Positions 23,881 through 38,639 of a stretch of 64,000 nt of DNA are shown piece after piece. Source of the stretch: Gordionus sp. m RMFG-2023 (Eukaryota; Nematomorpha; Gordioida; Chordodea; Parachordodidae). How positions within the stretch are numbered: the first letter of the stretch is position 1; every line of letters starts with the position of its first letter. Position numbers and translations under genes: made by a program. The stretch is from contig NC_088776.1 in assembly GCF_954871325.1 (NCBI RefSeq), forward strand, positions 9,679,985 through 9,743,984, given 5' to 3'. Below the pieces are notes generated by a model. It saw only the letters and a list, made by a program, of their open reading frames with translations. It was not told where the DNA came from and searched no databases.

Positions 23881-24993
23881 TCTAATGGTTTACTGTAAAG
23901 AGTAACCCAAAATTTAGCTTTTAATTTATTTATGTTAAAATTTTAAAAATAAAAATTCTCCGTATTATATATTATTTTGTATATTCATAATTATTTGTGT
24001 TTAAAAATTTTCAATAAAAAATGGCAAAAAACTTTCGATGAGTGTCTGACTATTTGTTTTATTTCAAAAAAAAATATTGCTCTCCTCCAACTTAAAATTC
24101 TTTGCTACGGGCTTGTATAGTTTGATAACGTTATCTTAAATTTTCAAGAGTTTTTATTGAAACTAATGTTATTATAGTTTAAAAAAAAATTACTTAGGGG
24201 TAGAGGCACTTAATTGATGATTGATTTTATACACAATTGGAAATTGATAATATTGTACCTTTTCTTCTCATTAGCGAGGTTCATTATTTAAATTAAATCG
24301 ATAAGAATTATGCAGACAAAATAGATTTTTGAACCATTATATAAAATAGAATTTATAACTATTTAATTATTATATTTTAGAAAATGATGACGCTTATTAA
24401 TAATAATCATTTAACAATATTAATGCTTAATTATTTATGCATATTTATATTTTTATTAATATATGATAAAAAAAATTTTTATTAACTTTTTATTTCATTT
24501 ACAATATAAAAAAACAAATAATTTCTATTCTTTTTTTGTGATATTTTCTCATAATATTTTTAAAATTTATTATTTATTGATTTAAAAAAATTTCTAAAAG
24601 AAAAAAAACGATAGTAGAAAAAGATTGAATTATCCCCTTAAAAAAAATAGAAAATAAAAGCATTATCTTTATTAACCAAAATAATTGTAATCTTCATGCC
24701 TAACTGAAAACATATTTATTTATTTTTCTGAATTGGCAATTTCCTATATTAAATATTATAAATGATTTAGTTTTTTTTTAAAAAAATTCTATTTTATAAT
24801 TAAATTACATTATAATAATTCGCAATAGAAAAAATTAGATTAAAATAATATAGAAAATAAATTTTTATGAATTTCTTCATTTTTAGAATTTAGAAGAAGA
24901 TGACTATTATACTATCAAATTGAACAAAAAAAAATTTTTTTTTTGATTTTTAGAAACTTATCATCGTAAATTTAAACAAATTCTTTGGAAACC
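23881..24993. other. A+T-rich region upstream of the five-exon gene
   Basis: Must include the 5' flank and any untranslated exon of the gene starting at 24994. No promoter motif is distinct. A short stretch at 24893-24933 reads NLEEDDYYTIKLN after a TTCATTTTTAG acceptor-like sequence but has no donor in reach. Confidence 0.4.
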
Positions 24994-27900
24994 ATGTCTT
25001 CTAAATATTCGTCGAAAGTAAAACTAAATTTTTTTTTCCACTTATTTTAAATGTTTCTATGGATTATAGATTTTATTTAAGTGTGAGCTAATATGTTTGT
25101 TTTATTTACCCTTAATTAATTTAGTTTGAAAAATATGGTTACAGTTTCTATTATAAATGATGTAATTATAATTAATAACTTCTTATCGTTACTTTTTAAG
25201 ACTTCATTTTTAGAAATTTAGAGTTTTTGCTTTTGCCTGGTCCGTTATCACTAAGGAGGGGTTATTGGGAGCTCGAACCCCATCAAAATTCGTAGAGACC
25301 ACTTCCTTCCCCAATTAGTTCCACATAAATTTTTTAAAAAATATTGGATTTAATTATTATTTTATTTTAGATCTTGAGCACCCAATAAGCCCCTTCAAGC
25401 GGAAAGTCTAGATTTATTACACTTTGAAAAAAGTGTATATAATTAATTAATTATATAAATTGAAAACCCATATATTTTTTTTATTCTTTAATAGTTATTC
25501 GATTCCGAAAATGATGAAAATTATATTTACCATCAAAGACCAACCAGGAGCGGGGATAATTCAGGATTCAATATCTTTGGGGATTCTTCTGTCAGCCCCC
25601 TCATGCCAAGATCCTTAAACGATGTAAACAATATTGAAAATTTTTTTATTTTATATTTTTTTGAGTTTAACCATGATGTTAAGGTTAAATATTACACTTG
25701 AAAAAAAATGCTAGCCGACTTTGAATTAAGATTTTAGAATATTTCGTAAATCTTGAGATTACAATGATAGATGTCCAACTCTTTCTATCATCTATAAAGT
25801 AAAATCTCCAGGGGTGCGCATTATTTTTTGGCTGAAGTTTTGAGCTAGCCATTTTTTAAAAATATTAGTATAGTTCTTAAATTATAAACCATTTGCGAAG
25901 AATTTGGATCTTTCGCCAACAAAGAATACTCACTTATGTTTATTTTTTTTTTTAAACTTGAGATAGTGGAAAAATAATAAATAATAAATCAATACGATTA
26001 TGTTAAAAATAAAAATGGATATATAATATCTATATTTAAAATTGGAATTCGCCAACCTCCATCAGAACTTTTAAATCATTTTTCTTTACACTATAAAGTA
26101 TGAAAGGAGGCTACCTTTTTTTAAAGTATGAAAGGAGGCTACCTTTTTTTGATATAAACTTGTATTCTAATAACCAAAGAACTAATCCTTATAAAAGAAT
26201 ACACCTGATAAATATCACAATTATATCATAATAAATAATGTTATAATTTTTTACAAATAACACATAATTACTGTTTACAAAAAAAAAAGCGCGAAGAAAA
26301 ATTACAAAAAAATTATCATGAAATTAACGGTAAATTGATTCCACCACAATTCGGGTCAGGTGATGATAATGTGGAAATTACGAATGGCTTCGATAAGGAT
26401 AATATTTCTAATCCAATAGGTATCTTATTTATGTTTGTATAGGTTGACAGGGCCTTGGTTTCTGCTAATTTTGAGGTGGTGGGGCAGAAAGCAAAACCGC
26501 CATTGGCTTGCGAGGAGGAGGGTTGTATTATTCGCTTTATATAGATAAGAGATAATTTTTAATATAATATTCTATTAAAGAAAATTAGAATTTTCGAAAA
26601 TAAAAAAGTTTAAATTATTTTAATTTTATTATAAGTACACATATAAAAGAAATATTTTGAGAGTTTTGGCTAATGGCATCAACCAATGATGTGAATGTAA
26701 TGTTTTAATTAAAACCAATTTTAAAACGCATGTCTAAATATTAAATCTTTAAAAATTTTTTTTAATTAATAAAAATTTTATAATAATTTTGTAAAAAGTG
26801 CCAAAAATACAACAAAATTATGTATTTTTTAAAATTTTTTATAAGATTTAAAACTTATAATGTCCTATTATGTTTCCAAAAAAAAATGTTTATAATTTTA
26901 AAATTCTTTAATATAATCTAGAAACTTTGCGAAATGTAGGTTTGGTTTAAAATAATGACTTGATCAAGTCAAAATATCAACAATAGATTTTAATAGAAAT
27001 TTAAAAAGATTCTGCTAGATCCCATGAAATCTTTCAAAAGGCTAGTGTAGGTATAAGGCAAATACTAAATATTATATACATTAGAAACTTACATTATGCC
27101 CCATTTACAGGCTTGGTCCACGGTGGTAAAATAGTTACATTTCCGGGCTGAGATTTCCCTTAGAGTTGGGTCGTAGGTCTCTAATTTACATTAATTATTA
27201 GGGCTCATATTTTGAAGCCCTATAAATCAAATTTATACATCGTCTCACTATTGTTTTTTGGTTGAAAAAAATTTACAAAGCAGGGCTTCAAGTCGTTAAG
27301 TATAGCGGTTCGGTTGCTAGTTTAAAATTTTATAAAGGTTATGTTCCATTTCGTTTTTTTTTGAAGAAATTTATATCGGTTTGGTTTAGAATTTAGTTCT
27401 TTTCGGTTTATTCCGGTTTTATAAATTTGATTTTTTAAAAAAATTAATCATAAACTATATATATAATCGATCTTAGAGAAAAATATTTTTAATTTATATT
27501 TTTATTTTTCCTTATTTAATTTAACTATGAAGATTATTTATTATCTGATTAATTAGTAATTTGCCTAATCTCAATTAAATTAGTATATAAAGTGAAAACA
27601 GTAATTGATATTGATTGATTGGAAGATAGTGGCAATTTAATTGTAAAATTTTTTTTAATTTGAAACGAAATCACGAATTTAAATTTCTCCCTAGGAAAAT
27701 TAATATTTCAAATTTAGGTTAGGTTAATAATTTAAAACTATTTTTAAAAACCGTTATAAACTGGATCAAAATATTTATAAATTTATAACAGTTGTGCGTT
27801 CCAAATTCAAGTACCATAAATTTTTTGAATTTATCAATTATATAAAAGTCAACGGTGGACCTCACGAAATGCAAAACGGCTATCATGCAGTAGGGGTAAG

Positions 27901-28453
27901 TGATTCGGCTGATGATGAAACAGATTCAACTATTACCGAGGAAATAAATCACCACTATAAGCACGAATCTTCGATCTTTTATTCGGGTGAGAGGGAAGAA
28001 GAAAATTTTCCGACAAAATATGTGAACAGGGGCGGTGCTGACTCCGAACGCAACTACAAGAGAAACCAAAGAGGTATATTTATATGCCATGATCCATATA
28101 AGATTGAGAAGAAACAGTATAGAAAAATGCATTATATAGTTTTGGGAAGGGGTATTGAGTGTTCTAGAATTAGCCAATTTTGAATTAAGATTTTAACCAA
28201 AATAGTATTACGCAGGTCGCGAGATTTTGATAATATATGTTCAAATCTTTTGTTGTCATCTATGAGCAAAATCTCCAGAGTTGGATAATATTTTTTTGGG
28301 CTAAAATATTGGGGTTAGCCGTTTTTAAAAGTCGTATTTAATTTAAAACATTACATTCAAGAATCTTTATTATATTTTAATTTTAAACATTTATATATAT
28401 CTATATTTTTTTTAAAAATTAAAATACGACAGGTATGTACAACCCTATCACAG
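24994..28453 (+). CDS. Polar, disordered host protein of five short exons; 3' part missing
   Basis: I assembled exons 24994-25017, 25495-25623, 26290-26419, 27849-28073 and 28433-28453. Each has AG before it (after the first) and GT after it (GTAAAA, GTAAAC, GTATCT, GTATAT, GTGAGT). Phases run 0/0, 0/1, 1/1, 1/1 without conflict. The start is ACC-ATG-TCT, coding MSSKYSSK. The exons code about 176 residues, acidic and rich in Ser, Asn, Gly and Glu, with no membrane segment. Landmarks are RPTRSGDNSGFNIFGD, GKLIPPQFGSGDDN, DSADDETDSTITEE and, from the 21-nt exon, GMYNPITG. The RP-x3-GDNS-x2-NIFG and NPITG motifs faintly recall Jupiter/HN1 microtubule-associated proteins; that is a weak guess. 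Introns are 477, 666, 1,429 and 359 bp, and two hold M1 elements. The gene must continue downstream (see 45122). Confidence 0.65.
25711..25868. mobile_element. M1-related foldback in intron 2 of the five-exon gene
   Basis: Arms CTAGCCGACTTTGAATTAAG and GAGCTAGCCATTTTTTAAAA flank an M1-like core with GATGTCCAACTCTTTC and AAAATCTCCAGG. Terminal sequences are lost. Confidence 0.6.
26095..26150. repeat. 28-bp tandem duplication
   Basis: Two identical adjacent copies of a unit starting AAAGTATGAAAGGAGGCTAC, about 140 bp before exon 3 of the five-exon gene. Confidence 0.95.
27290..27430. repeat. CGGTT-rich patch of an unknown repeat
   Basis: Several CGGTT motifs (GCGGTTCGGTTGC, TCGGTTTGGTTTAG, TTCCGGTTTT) within 130 bp of intron 3. 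Patches of this kind often mark ends of DNA transposons, and a similar patch lies at 41260-41390, but I could not define an element. Confidence 0.35.
28167..28345. mobile_element. M1-related foldback in intron 4 of the five-exon gene
   Basis: Arms AGAATTAGCCAATTTTGAAT and GGGTTAGCCGTTTTTAAAAG with an M1 core including CATCTATGAGCAAAATCTCC. It lies between the fourth exon and the microexon. An inverted repeat here could fold in the pre-mRNA next to the microexon. Confidence 0.7.
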
Positions 28454-30600
28454 GTGAGTCATATGATTGAGTCAGAAAATGTAAAATTCATTAATATATC
28501 TTTTTCCATCACTTTATAAAAAAAAATAATGATGCATTTTTTTAATAGTTTTTTTAATTAATTTTTTTTACAAAATATTAATGTCGTATATTTATTTATT
28601 AAAAGAATATTAAAAATTATAATTTAATATTCATTAATTTAAAGATCATTAAAATTGTTTTTTTTTTAAAAAAATAAAAATTTATTATACACTTTACACT
28701 AATAAATTTAAGAATAACAAATTAAGTATTATATTGATGACACAAATCTACATAATTATGTACAAAACTATATGTAAAGTGAAGTAAATTTTTCGCTTCG
28801 CTTATATAAACTCTATTGTAATTTTAGTTGTTTGTATGTAATATATTACATATACTACTATTTATACACTAAAATTTGAAAGAAATAAAAAGAAAAAGTT
28901 GATATCTGTAATTTTAAATTTTACCTTTGTCGTTAATTAATAAATATTATTTTTTACTTAATGAAAAAATTTTAAAATATTAAGAAGAAAATAAATTTTT
29001 TTTTTTTGTTTTTCTTCACCTTGAGCTATTTTTTACCTTGTTTTTTTGTGATATTTATTTTTATGGCGAAAATGCGAAATTAAATGAATTTATTCAATCA
29101 AAAATATTATTTCTAATCATTTGAAGGTCAATAAATAACAGAGGCTTATTAATCAATCTTTTTAAAAAGGATCGCAGGATCAAAATGTTGTTTGAAAATA
29201 GGATCCCGATACTTTTATGGTACTACATACAAAACAGACACATTCCTTTTAATTCGGATAAAAATTCGTGTGAAGATTTATATATGTAATTAGTAGAACA
29301 TAGTTTAAATTGGAACTCTAGTTTATATTACCTAGGAATATTTAGATATTTAGAATTTTATTTTAAAAACGGATTAATAATTGGGGAGGGGGTGTTTGGA
29401 TCTAAATATCCAAATTTACCAGTCATTTCCATTAAAAAAAATATTAAAAGAACAATGTCTTACAATTTTATAATTGTTTATTAATTGTTACCTAAGGTTT
29501 CCTTCAATAATTTTCGCGATAAACCAAAATTTACGCAATTAAGATGTATAAAAAATATATGGCATTTATATTTAATGGTTTCAAGGGCAGTGATTGCATT
29601 GTTTAGAAACAAGGTATGCTATGCAATTGATAAATTATATAATTAATTTGTTCTGTACTAATAACTTTTTTTATCAGTATACTTAATGATATTTATTAGC
29701 AATTGATTAAATTGGTAAAATTGTTTAAAAATACTCTATTGCATTGAAAATAAGTTTATTTTTTTTGGACATATTATTTGCCTTATTTTTTGTTGTCATT
29801 CGTTTTCGGCTTAAATCATTAAAGAAAATATTCGGTAATTTTTTAATATAAGCAATCAATTTAAAAAAAAAAAATGGTGGTCATTGTCATTTTGAAAACA
29901 AAAGTTTCAATTTTCTAATGGGCATAAGAGAATTAGTTTAACGAAAATTGTTATAGTTTTAATTAATAACTAATTATTCAATACGCGGAAGAGGTAAAAA
30001 TGGCGTATTTTTTGCACTTTTAACCACTATGGTATATAAAAAAGTGATAAAGCTCAAATTTTATATATATTTTATGTATAACCCATATATTATCTTTATA
30101 TATTTTTATCGGAAATGAAAGGGTTCGTCAGTAAATTTGTTGTTTTTTAAATATTGAATTAACGGAATAAACCCATATATATTTTTTTCAATGAAGCTTT
30201 CTAAAAGTCTAAATAAAATTTTGAGTATTGAAAACCGATCTCAATTTCTGATCCCAAAAAATAAGCAATTGATAAAATATAATATTAATTTATTAAACAG
30301 TTCTCAGATTTTGTTTTAAAATTTTAAATAACATTTCACTTTGATTTTTTTGAAAAAAGATTCTTCTTATGTAAAAGGATATGCTCTTTTTTAAAGGAGG
30401 TAACATCATTTATTAATATGATTCATATTTTATCGACGTTGATCCAGGGAATATTGGGTTCGTCTAGGATCGCGAATCCTTTGAACCCACTCCTTTGACA
30501 ACCCGGATAGATAATATAATTAGAGTTTTGAAAAATTTAATCAGTAACTCTTTCATATTGGAATTGAAACTAGCTGTTTTAAACAAGGAAATTAATTGTA
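28454..30600. other. A+T-rich DNA after the microexon
   Basis: Presumed intron of the plus-strand gene. Long homopolymer runs and no credible exon, element end or RNA gene. A mildly G+C-richer patch at 30440-30510 (GAATATTGGGTTCGTCTAGG) could not be assigned. Confidence 0.4.
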
Positions 30601-30619
30601 TTTTAAAGAAATTGTGCCC

Positions 30620-31300
30620 ATTCCTAGTCACAAGTGACTAGTTACAAGAGGAATTTGACATATCCTTAAAAATAAGTTTAGGTGATTATTGAGGTGAAAG
30701 CGCAATATATATATATCTGAGATTCACAAGCTTCGACTTTACCGACAAGCAAATCGTTTCCAATATTACTGTTGACTCAATTGAGAGGATCATTATAAAA
30801 TCGTTTTTATTCCACTTTTGAATTTAATTTTGACTCGAATCCAGAAAGATTTGTGATTTATCTAATGGCTCTATCCAATTTACAAATACAATATCTCATA
30901 ACTCCTTCTGATCTGAGGATAATCAAATTTTGATATTGAAAAATAAAATATTTAGCTAAATTTTATTCAGAAGGTATCAATGTATCTGAAGGTTAATTAT
31001 TTTCAGAATTTAAAAGGTATGAAAGATTCATTTTAATAGATAATCTTCCAAGAAATAAAGTGGAAGCATTGCAATTTTTTTTTAAATATATCAAAATTAC
31101 TATATATTTTGTCAATGATACCATTAGCACAAAGATAAATGAGTGGACCTTTTCTTCATTACAGAGAATAAAAACCTATATCAAAAGTATAACATCTTAA
31201 AATTAATTGAATAGACTAGCTTTACTTATCGAGATTCCCCAACATAAAACAAATTGTTAAAAAATTGGCGCAATCGCAAAGAAGAATAAATTTTCAGTTA
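30620..31300 (+). mobile_element. hAT transposase fossil, C-terminal half
   Basis: Plus-strand pieces read QYLITPSDLRIIKF near 30890, then KIKYLAKFYSEGINVSEG, then NLPRNKVEALQFFFKYIKI. At 31155 WTFSSLQRIKTYIKSITS matches the zf-MYM1/TTF hAT motif SSLKRIKTYLRSTMS. Several stops and shifts separate them. Confidence 0.75.
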
Positions 31301-31534
31301 TGGACGATATTTGACTAACTTTTTAAATCATTATAAAATATTTAATTTTATATTTTTTTGTGATCTACATTCCGGTTTATATAGCTATAATATTTTTTAA
31401 CCGTATTATATTCGCTTTTAATATTTTTTCCAATATTTTATTATTTATATTAGAAATTATCATAGTTTCAAATATGATTGGTCTAATAAATTTTATATGA
31501 TGATTAGTTCTTATAAATTTTTAATGCTCCAAAA

Positions 31535-31583
31535 AAAATTACCCCCCCCCCCCCCCCCATAGAAAATTCTTGGCTACGCCCGT
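31535..31583. mobile_element. V-family right end with poly-C tract
   Basis: A run of about 17 C is followed by ATAGAAAATTCTTGGCTACG plus CCCGTG, the V-family terminus as at 10735. The rest of this copy to the left is not recognisable. Confidence 0.7.
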
Positions 31584-33890
<2,307 letters not shown>

Positions 33891-34253
33891 CTGGTCTAAT
33901 TACATAGTTAATGGTAACTTATTAGATAGTTACTGGTAAATAATTATATATTGATAAGTAATTAATTAAATAGTTATAAGATTAGTTAGAGGAAATTTGC
34001 ATTAAGCAAAAGATACATGTATCTTTTTGATATATAAAGAATTTGTATCTGTATCTAGATTCTTTTTCTATAGGACTGGCCAACCTGGGCGCCTGGTCTA
34101 ATTAGATAGTTAGTGGTAACTCATTAGATAGTTACTGGTAAATAATTATATATTGATAAGTAATTAATTAAATAGTTATAAGTAACAATTAGTTAGAGAT
34201 AAAATTACATAGTTACAAGATACTAAGTTAACTAGCTACAAGAACAGAGGCGT

Positions 34254-34490
34254 AACCATGGGAAGGGGGGGGATTTCCTCTCCCATCGCAAATTTGCCTG
34301 CTTACTTATATCATTTTAAGCAAATAAACCCCTTACCCCCCCCCCCCCCTCCCCCAAATATCCAAGATTTTCCTATAGAGAAGAGCACTATGAGACGGAG
34401 TTCGCCATAAATTTTTGGAGGTCTTTAGGATTTATTTTAGGATTTTGATTATATTATATTTTTATAATTGGACATGCCTATGTAACGGTG
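34254..34490. mobile_element. V-family fragment with poly-C tract
   Basis: Starts AGAGGCGTAACCATGGGAAG with a G run. A C-rich run lies at 34337-34357, then ATCCAAGATTTTCCTATAGA and GGTCTTTAGGATTTATTTTA, matching the fragment at 20013 onwards. It seems to hold two terminal regions in rearranged order. Confidence 0.6.
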
Positions 34491-34504
34491 AACTAATTAC
34501 AAGA

Positions 34505-34733
34505 TAACACCTTAATTAGTTATAAGTTGTTATAAGTGAACTAGTTAGAAGGTTAACTAGTTACAAGTTAACTAGTTACAAGTTAACTAGTTAGTTACAA
34601 GTTAACTAGTTAGTTACAAGTTAACTAGTTACAAGTTAACTAGTTAGTTACAAGTTAACTAGTTACAAGTTAACTAGTTAGTTACAAGTTAACTAGTTAC
34701 AAGTTAACTAGTTACAATACAAGTTTAGATACC
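34505..34733. repeat. TTAACTAGTTACAAG satellite, left block
   Basis: Units of 15 bp (TTAACTAGTTACAAG) alternate with 19-bp units holding an extra AGTT (TTAACTAGTTAGTTACAAG). The order is regular enough to suggest a 15+19-bp higher-order unit. Confidence 0.95.
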
Positions 34734-35280
34734 AGTGTCTACAAGACAGGATTTTCATTGGATGCAAACCCCCTTCAAAAACCTTTGCCTACCCCCCTAA
34801 AAAATCCCCGCATTTTGACCTTTATAATTATATTGATACTCTTTTCAGAGAATTTATAAAGATAACTTAAATTAATCTATCTCTAGCTCTACTACCAACT
34901 ATCGATATTTTGTGATTATAAAGAATATATATTTTAGATAATAAATTCAATCGAAACCTCCATTAATTACAATGAATTAATTATTATGGCATTATGAGCT
35001 TGATGATATATCTATACCTTTTAAATGAAAGTTTTATTTGGAAAACAATGTGTATGATTGTTTGCAATATATAGATATGGTCGATAATTGTATTATAATA
35101 ATTCTATAATAAAAGTATTAATTTTTACAGCAATAAATTTTGTCCTATTTCATCTCGAAATTTAATAGATAACCCCCCCCCCCCCCAAATTTATTCTCCC
35201 CCATTAAAGCAGCTTACCCCCTACCCCCTCAAAAAAATAGGATGCAAACTGTTCCTACCCCTCCCGCTCATGTAGACGCT
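34734..35280 (-). mobile_element. X-family copy 2 inserted in the satellite
   Basis: Reverse orientation to copy 1. On the plus strand it begins AGTGTCTACAAGACAGG and ends CCCGCTCATGTAGACGCT. It follows copy 1 closely through GAAAACAATGTGTATGATTG and the C-rich blocks. It lies between satellite blocks, so it is younger than that part of the array. Confidence 0.85.
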
Positions 35281-35705
35281 GCTAGTTACAATACAAGTTA
35301 ACTAGTTACAATACAAGTTAACTAGTTACAATACAAGTTAACTAGTTACAATACAAGTTAACTAGTTACAATACAAGTTAACTAGTTACAATACAAGTTA
35401 ACTAGTTACAATACAAGTTAACTAGTTACAATTTAACCTGTTATAAGTTAACTAGTTATAAGTTAACTAGTTACAAGTTAACTAGTTATGAGTTAACTAG
35501 TTACAAGTTAACTAGTTATAAGTGAACTAGTTAAAAGTTAACTAGCTATAAGTTAATTAGCTGCAAGTTAACTAGTTATATATTAACTAGTTACAAATTA
35601 ACTAGCTTCAAATTAACTACCCCAGTATTCAATACAAGTTAACTAGTTACAAATTAACCTTAAGTTAACTAGTTATAAATTAACTAGTTACAAATTAACT
35701 TTAAA
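35281..35705. repeat. TTAACTAGTTACAAG satellite, right block
   Basis: First about eight near-identical 20-bp units (TTAACTAGTTACAATACAAG), then from 35440 a degraded 15-bp run with variants such as AGCTATAAG and AGCTGCAAG. The period differs from the left block. Confidence 0.95.
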
Positions 35706-35934
35706 TGACCAAACCATTATCCAAACATTCTTAGAAAGGAACCTTAATAATCATAATACATAGTAAAATATACTTAGGCTGTTGCCTTCATATTAAGCCT
35801 ATTATATGATTTAAAACTTACTAAATATTCCCAAGATTTTATACGTATTTCCAGAAATTCTCCAAAATAACGAAATTAAAATCAAGCCATAATTATGGAT
35901 AACCCATTATTCTTATCATTTTCTATTAATAAGC

Positions 35935-36639
35935 AGCGTCAAAAATTGTGTAGGGGGGGGATTAGGAGCAGTTGTTATAAATTTTTTTAAAGGGGGGTAG
36001 ACATTTAATGGTTTAAATTTATTGGGGTTACCATTTACATTTTTGGATGAAATAAGGCAAAATATATTGCTATAAAAATTTATTTAAATAGATCTATTAT
36101 AATATATATGGGTTACTAATTATTAAACAAGCTCTATATATTGCATGTATACAATCATAGCCATTTATAATAAAAAGCTTTCCGCCAAACGTATAGATCA
36201 ATATTTTAATAAAATTAATATTAAAATATTTCCAAAACTAATTATACTACAAGACCATCAACTATTCTTTATAATAGTTCACTGATCAATATATATAGAT
36301 TATTAAACATTGAACAAGTTTATATATTGCATACATACAATCATATCCATTTAAAATAAAAAATTTCCCGCCAAACATATAAATTAATAAAATTAATATC
36401 AAATTACTTATAAACCTTTATACTACAAGACCAACAACTATTATAATAATTCTCTGATTAATATATATTATAATTATAATAATCCCTATGTTGATATTAA
36501 TATATAGTATTTGCCTAAATGCAGTTAGGAGGTTGATATTTAAGCTATTATAATTAAAAGTTCAATAATTAATTTTAAGCAGATAGATATAGGTTTTGGA
36601 GAGGGGTTTGCCTCAAGTAACTTTTCTCTGGTTTAGATG
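35935..36639 (+). mobile_element. X-family copy 4, diverged
   Basis: Begins AGCGTCAAAAATTGTGTAGG with a G run. It follows the family order through GGATGAAATAAGGCAAAATA and the ATATTGCATACATACAATCA section, and ends GAGGGGTTTGCCTCAAGTAA. An internal segment (36140-36300) repeats at 36300-36480. Confidence 0.7.
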
Positions 36640-37420
36640 ATGAGCTTATGTAACAGAAGAATCAAATTACTCTACAACGAGACAACCATATATATTGGGC
36701 TTTTCTTTTATATATATTTATGCCTCTCCTCATAGTAATTAAGATCCACTTGAAATTGTTGAGAGAAGAAACCTAAAATATTCCAACATACCTGTTAATA
36801 AAATATTCATCCCATTAGCAGTATCAATTGTAGTGATGTAGGAATATATTGTAATATGCTATTTATACATCATGAATCATTATATTCGTTAATTAGATAT
36901 GGTTATAATGATTATATATATTTATGATTAATATAATATTGGGTGAGGTTAACTACCTAACACCCATAGCATCAATTATAATTTCAGCAAGCGTTCATAT
37001 AATTAACAACCTTGTGAATTTATAAATTAAAGAGGATGTAAAGTTTAATAAAAGCGGATTAGTTTATCAACTTGTCGTTCTTTAGGAAATGTGGCCAAAT
37101 GCATTTTAAAAGTTATAAGTCAATGAGCCCTATATCCACTGTTTCAGGATCACTTAAAATTAAACAAAAAAAAAGCTTTGAGGCAATCTCTTTTTTAAAT
37201 TATTCAAGATTCATGGCCATTGCCTTATAAGGACGAAAACTTGAATGACATTGCTTTTTTTTAAAAAAAATCTCCTTATCGACTGATAATTAAAAAAATT
37301 AATATTTAATATATATTCATTTATATATTCTATTAGTCGCAATTATATATTAGTATTTTAATGCTATGATTATTTTAATTTAAAACAAATATATGTTTTA
37401 ATATAAAACAAAGAAAAAGA
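36640..37420. other. A+T-rich spacer
   Basis: No gene or element end recognised. A short patch at 37050-37130 is slightly richer in G+C but gives no frame. Confidence 0.4.
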
Positions 37421-37427
37421 ATAATTA

Positions 37428-37515
37428 CAGGTTAACTAGTTTTATAAGTTAACTAATTATATTAATTAGCTCCAAGTCACCTAGTTACATTAACTAGCTA
37501 CAAGTTACCTAGTCT
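37428..37515. repeat. Outlying degenerate satellite units
   Basis: Five or six decayed units such as TTAACTAGTTTTATAAG and TTAACTAGCTACAAGTTACC, 1.7 kb from the main array. They suggest that the satellite once reached further. Confidence 0.75.
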
Positions 37516-37928
37516 CTTCATTTTCAATTAGCAATACGATCAACTCAAAATATCCAATTTATACCTAATCATAAATTGTATGTGTGTTATAAAATCAAAT
37601 ATACCATATGCAATAAGAAATTTGATGCAATAATTATTAAAGTTTATGAAAAATTTAAGTCTAAAAAATATGATAAATTTTAATTGATTTTTAAACCCTC
37701 AGATAGCATTTAATTTTATAAAATTTAATTTGCCTTCTTGAGATAGTTTTCAATTTTATTTATATGAAACTGAAAATATCAAAACAAGATATACAAGGAT
37801 TCTCAAATATTTTATTCATATAAACGATTAGTCTTATGTGTAAAAATATACGATACAAATGTCCCCTTCCCCACCACTTTTTAAAAAATAATTTAAAATG
37901 CCTTAATAAGAAACCTATAATTTTATTA

Positions 37929-37955
37929 CCCCGGGTCTGGACCCCGGGTCTGAAC
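37929..37955. repeat. Duplicated CCCCGGGTCTG motif
   Basis: Two adjacent copies of ACCCCGGGTCTGG/A, directly before a GAAA tract. The same pairing of CCGGG and GAAA is not seen at the other GAAA tracts. Confidence 0.85.
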
Positions 37956-37958
37956 CCC

Positions 37959-37959
37959 A

Positions 37960-38003
<44 letters not shown>

Positions 38004-38004
38004 A
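37959..38004. repeat. (GAAA)n microsatellite
   Basis: About eleven perfect GAAA units. Confidence 0.97.
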
Positions 38005-38430
38005 TGTAACATTGATTGAACCTGTCTATCACTTCTTAATTGCTTATTTTTTTTATTTAACTAACCCTAAATTAATAATGAAGCAATGAAACGCTTTTAA
38101 AATATAACTTTACATCCTGTTTTTATATTATTATATTCATCTTGTAAATATTAGTATATATTTATATATGGAGTGAACAAAGTGAGTTTCAAATCGACTA
38201 CCTTGTTGATGGAAAGGTTTCCTACACAATGCATCTTACATTTATATAATTATATATAAGAGTTGTTCCTTCCATCGAAAAATTAAATTCTTTTTCGTAT
38301 TGCCATTTCTCATCCAGAGATTAAATGTCTTTACATATATATTTTAGTCTCTACTTATTTATTTTTGTCTCTCTATTCGAAGATATCTTAGAACTACTAT
38401 AACCTAATTTTGAAATTAAAACCTTTTTCT

Positions 38431-38635
38431 TAGTGCTGCTAAAGAGCTTGATTCGGGTCGATTTTAAAAAAACGGTCCGACTAAAAAATATGACTTAAAA
38501 TTTTGCTCACAGTTGGCAGAAATGCTTGGACATTTATTTGCCAAATCTCGATGCTTACATATTATTATTTTAGCTAAAATCTCAATCGGGCCGTTTTAAA
38601 AAATCGACCCAAATCGGGCTTTATATAACAACACT
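38431..38635. mobile_element. M1 copy, CCCGA sub-type
   Basis: Begins TAGTGCTGCTAAAGAGCTTG and ends TATATAACAACACT. Arms pair through GATTCGGGTCGATTTTAAAA and its complement (AAAAATCGACCCAAATCGGG). The core has TTTTGCTCACAGTTGGCAGA. Confidence 0.8.
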
Positions 38636-38639
38636 GCTT

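Noticed and set aside
25243-25320. tRNA-like segment with GGTTCGAGCTCC on the minus strand
   Set aside because: Only a B-box-like word is present; I found no A box at the right distance and no cloverleaf.
34505-35705. CRISPR array
   Set aside because: Units are contiguous tandem repeats without unique spacers, and the genome is animal.
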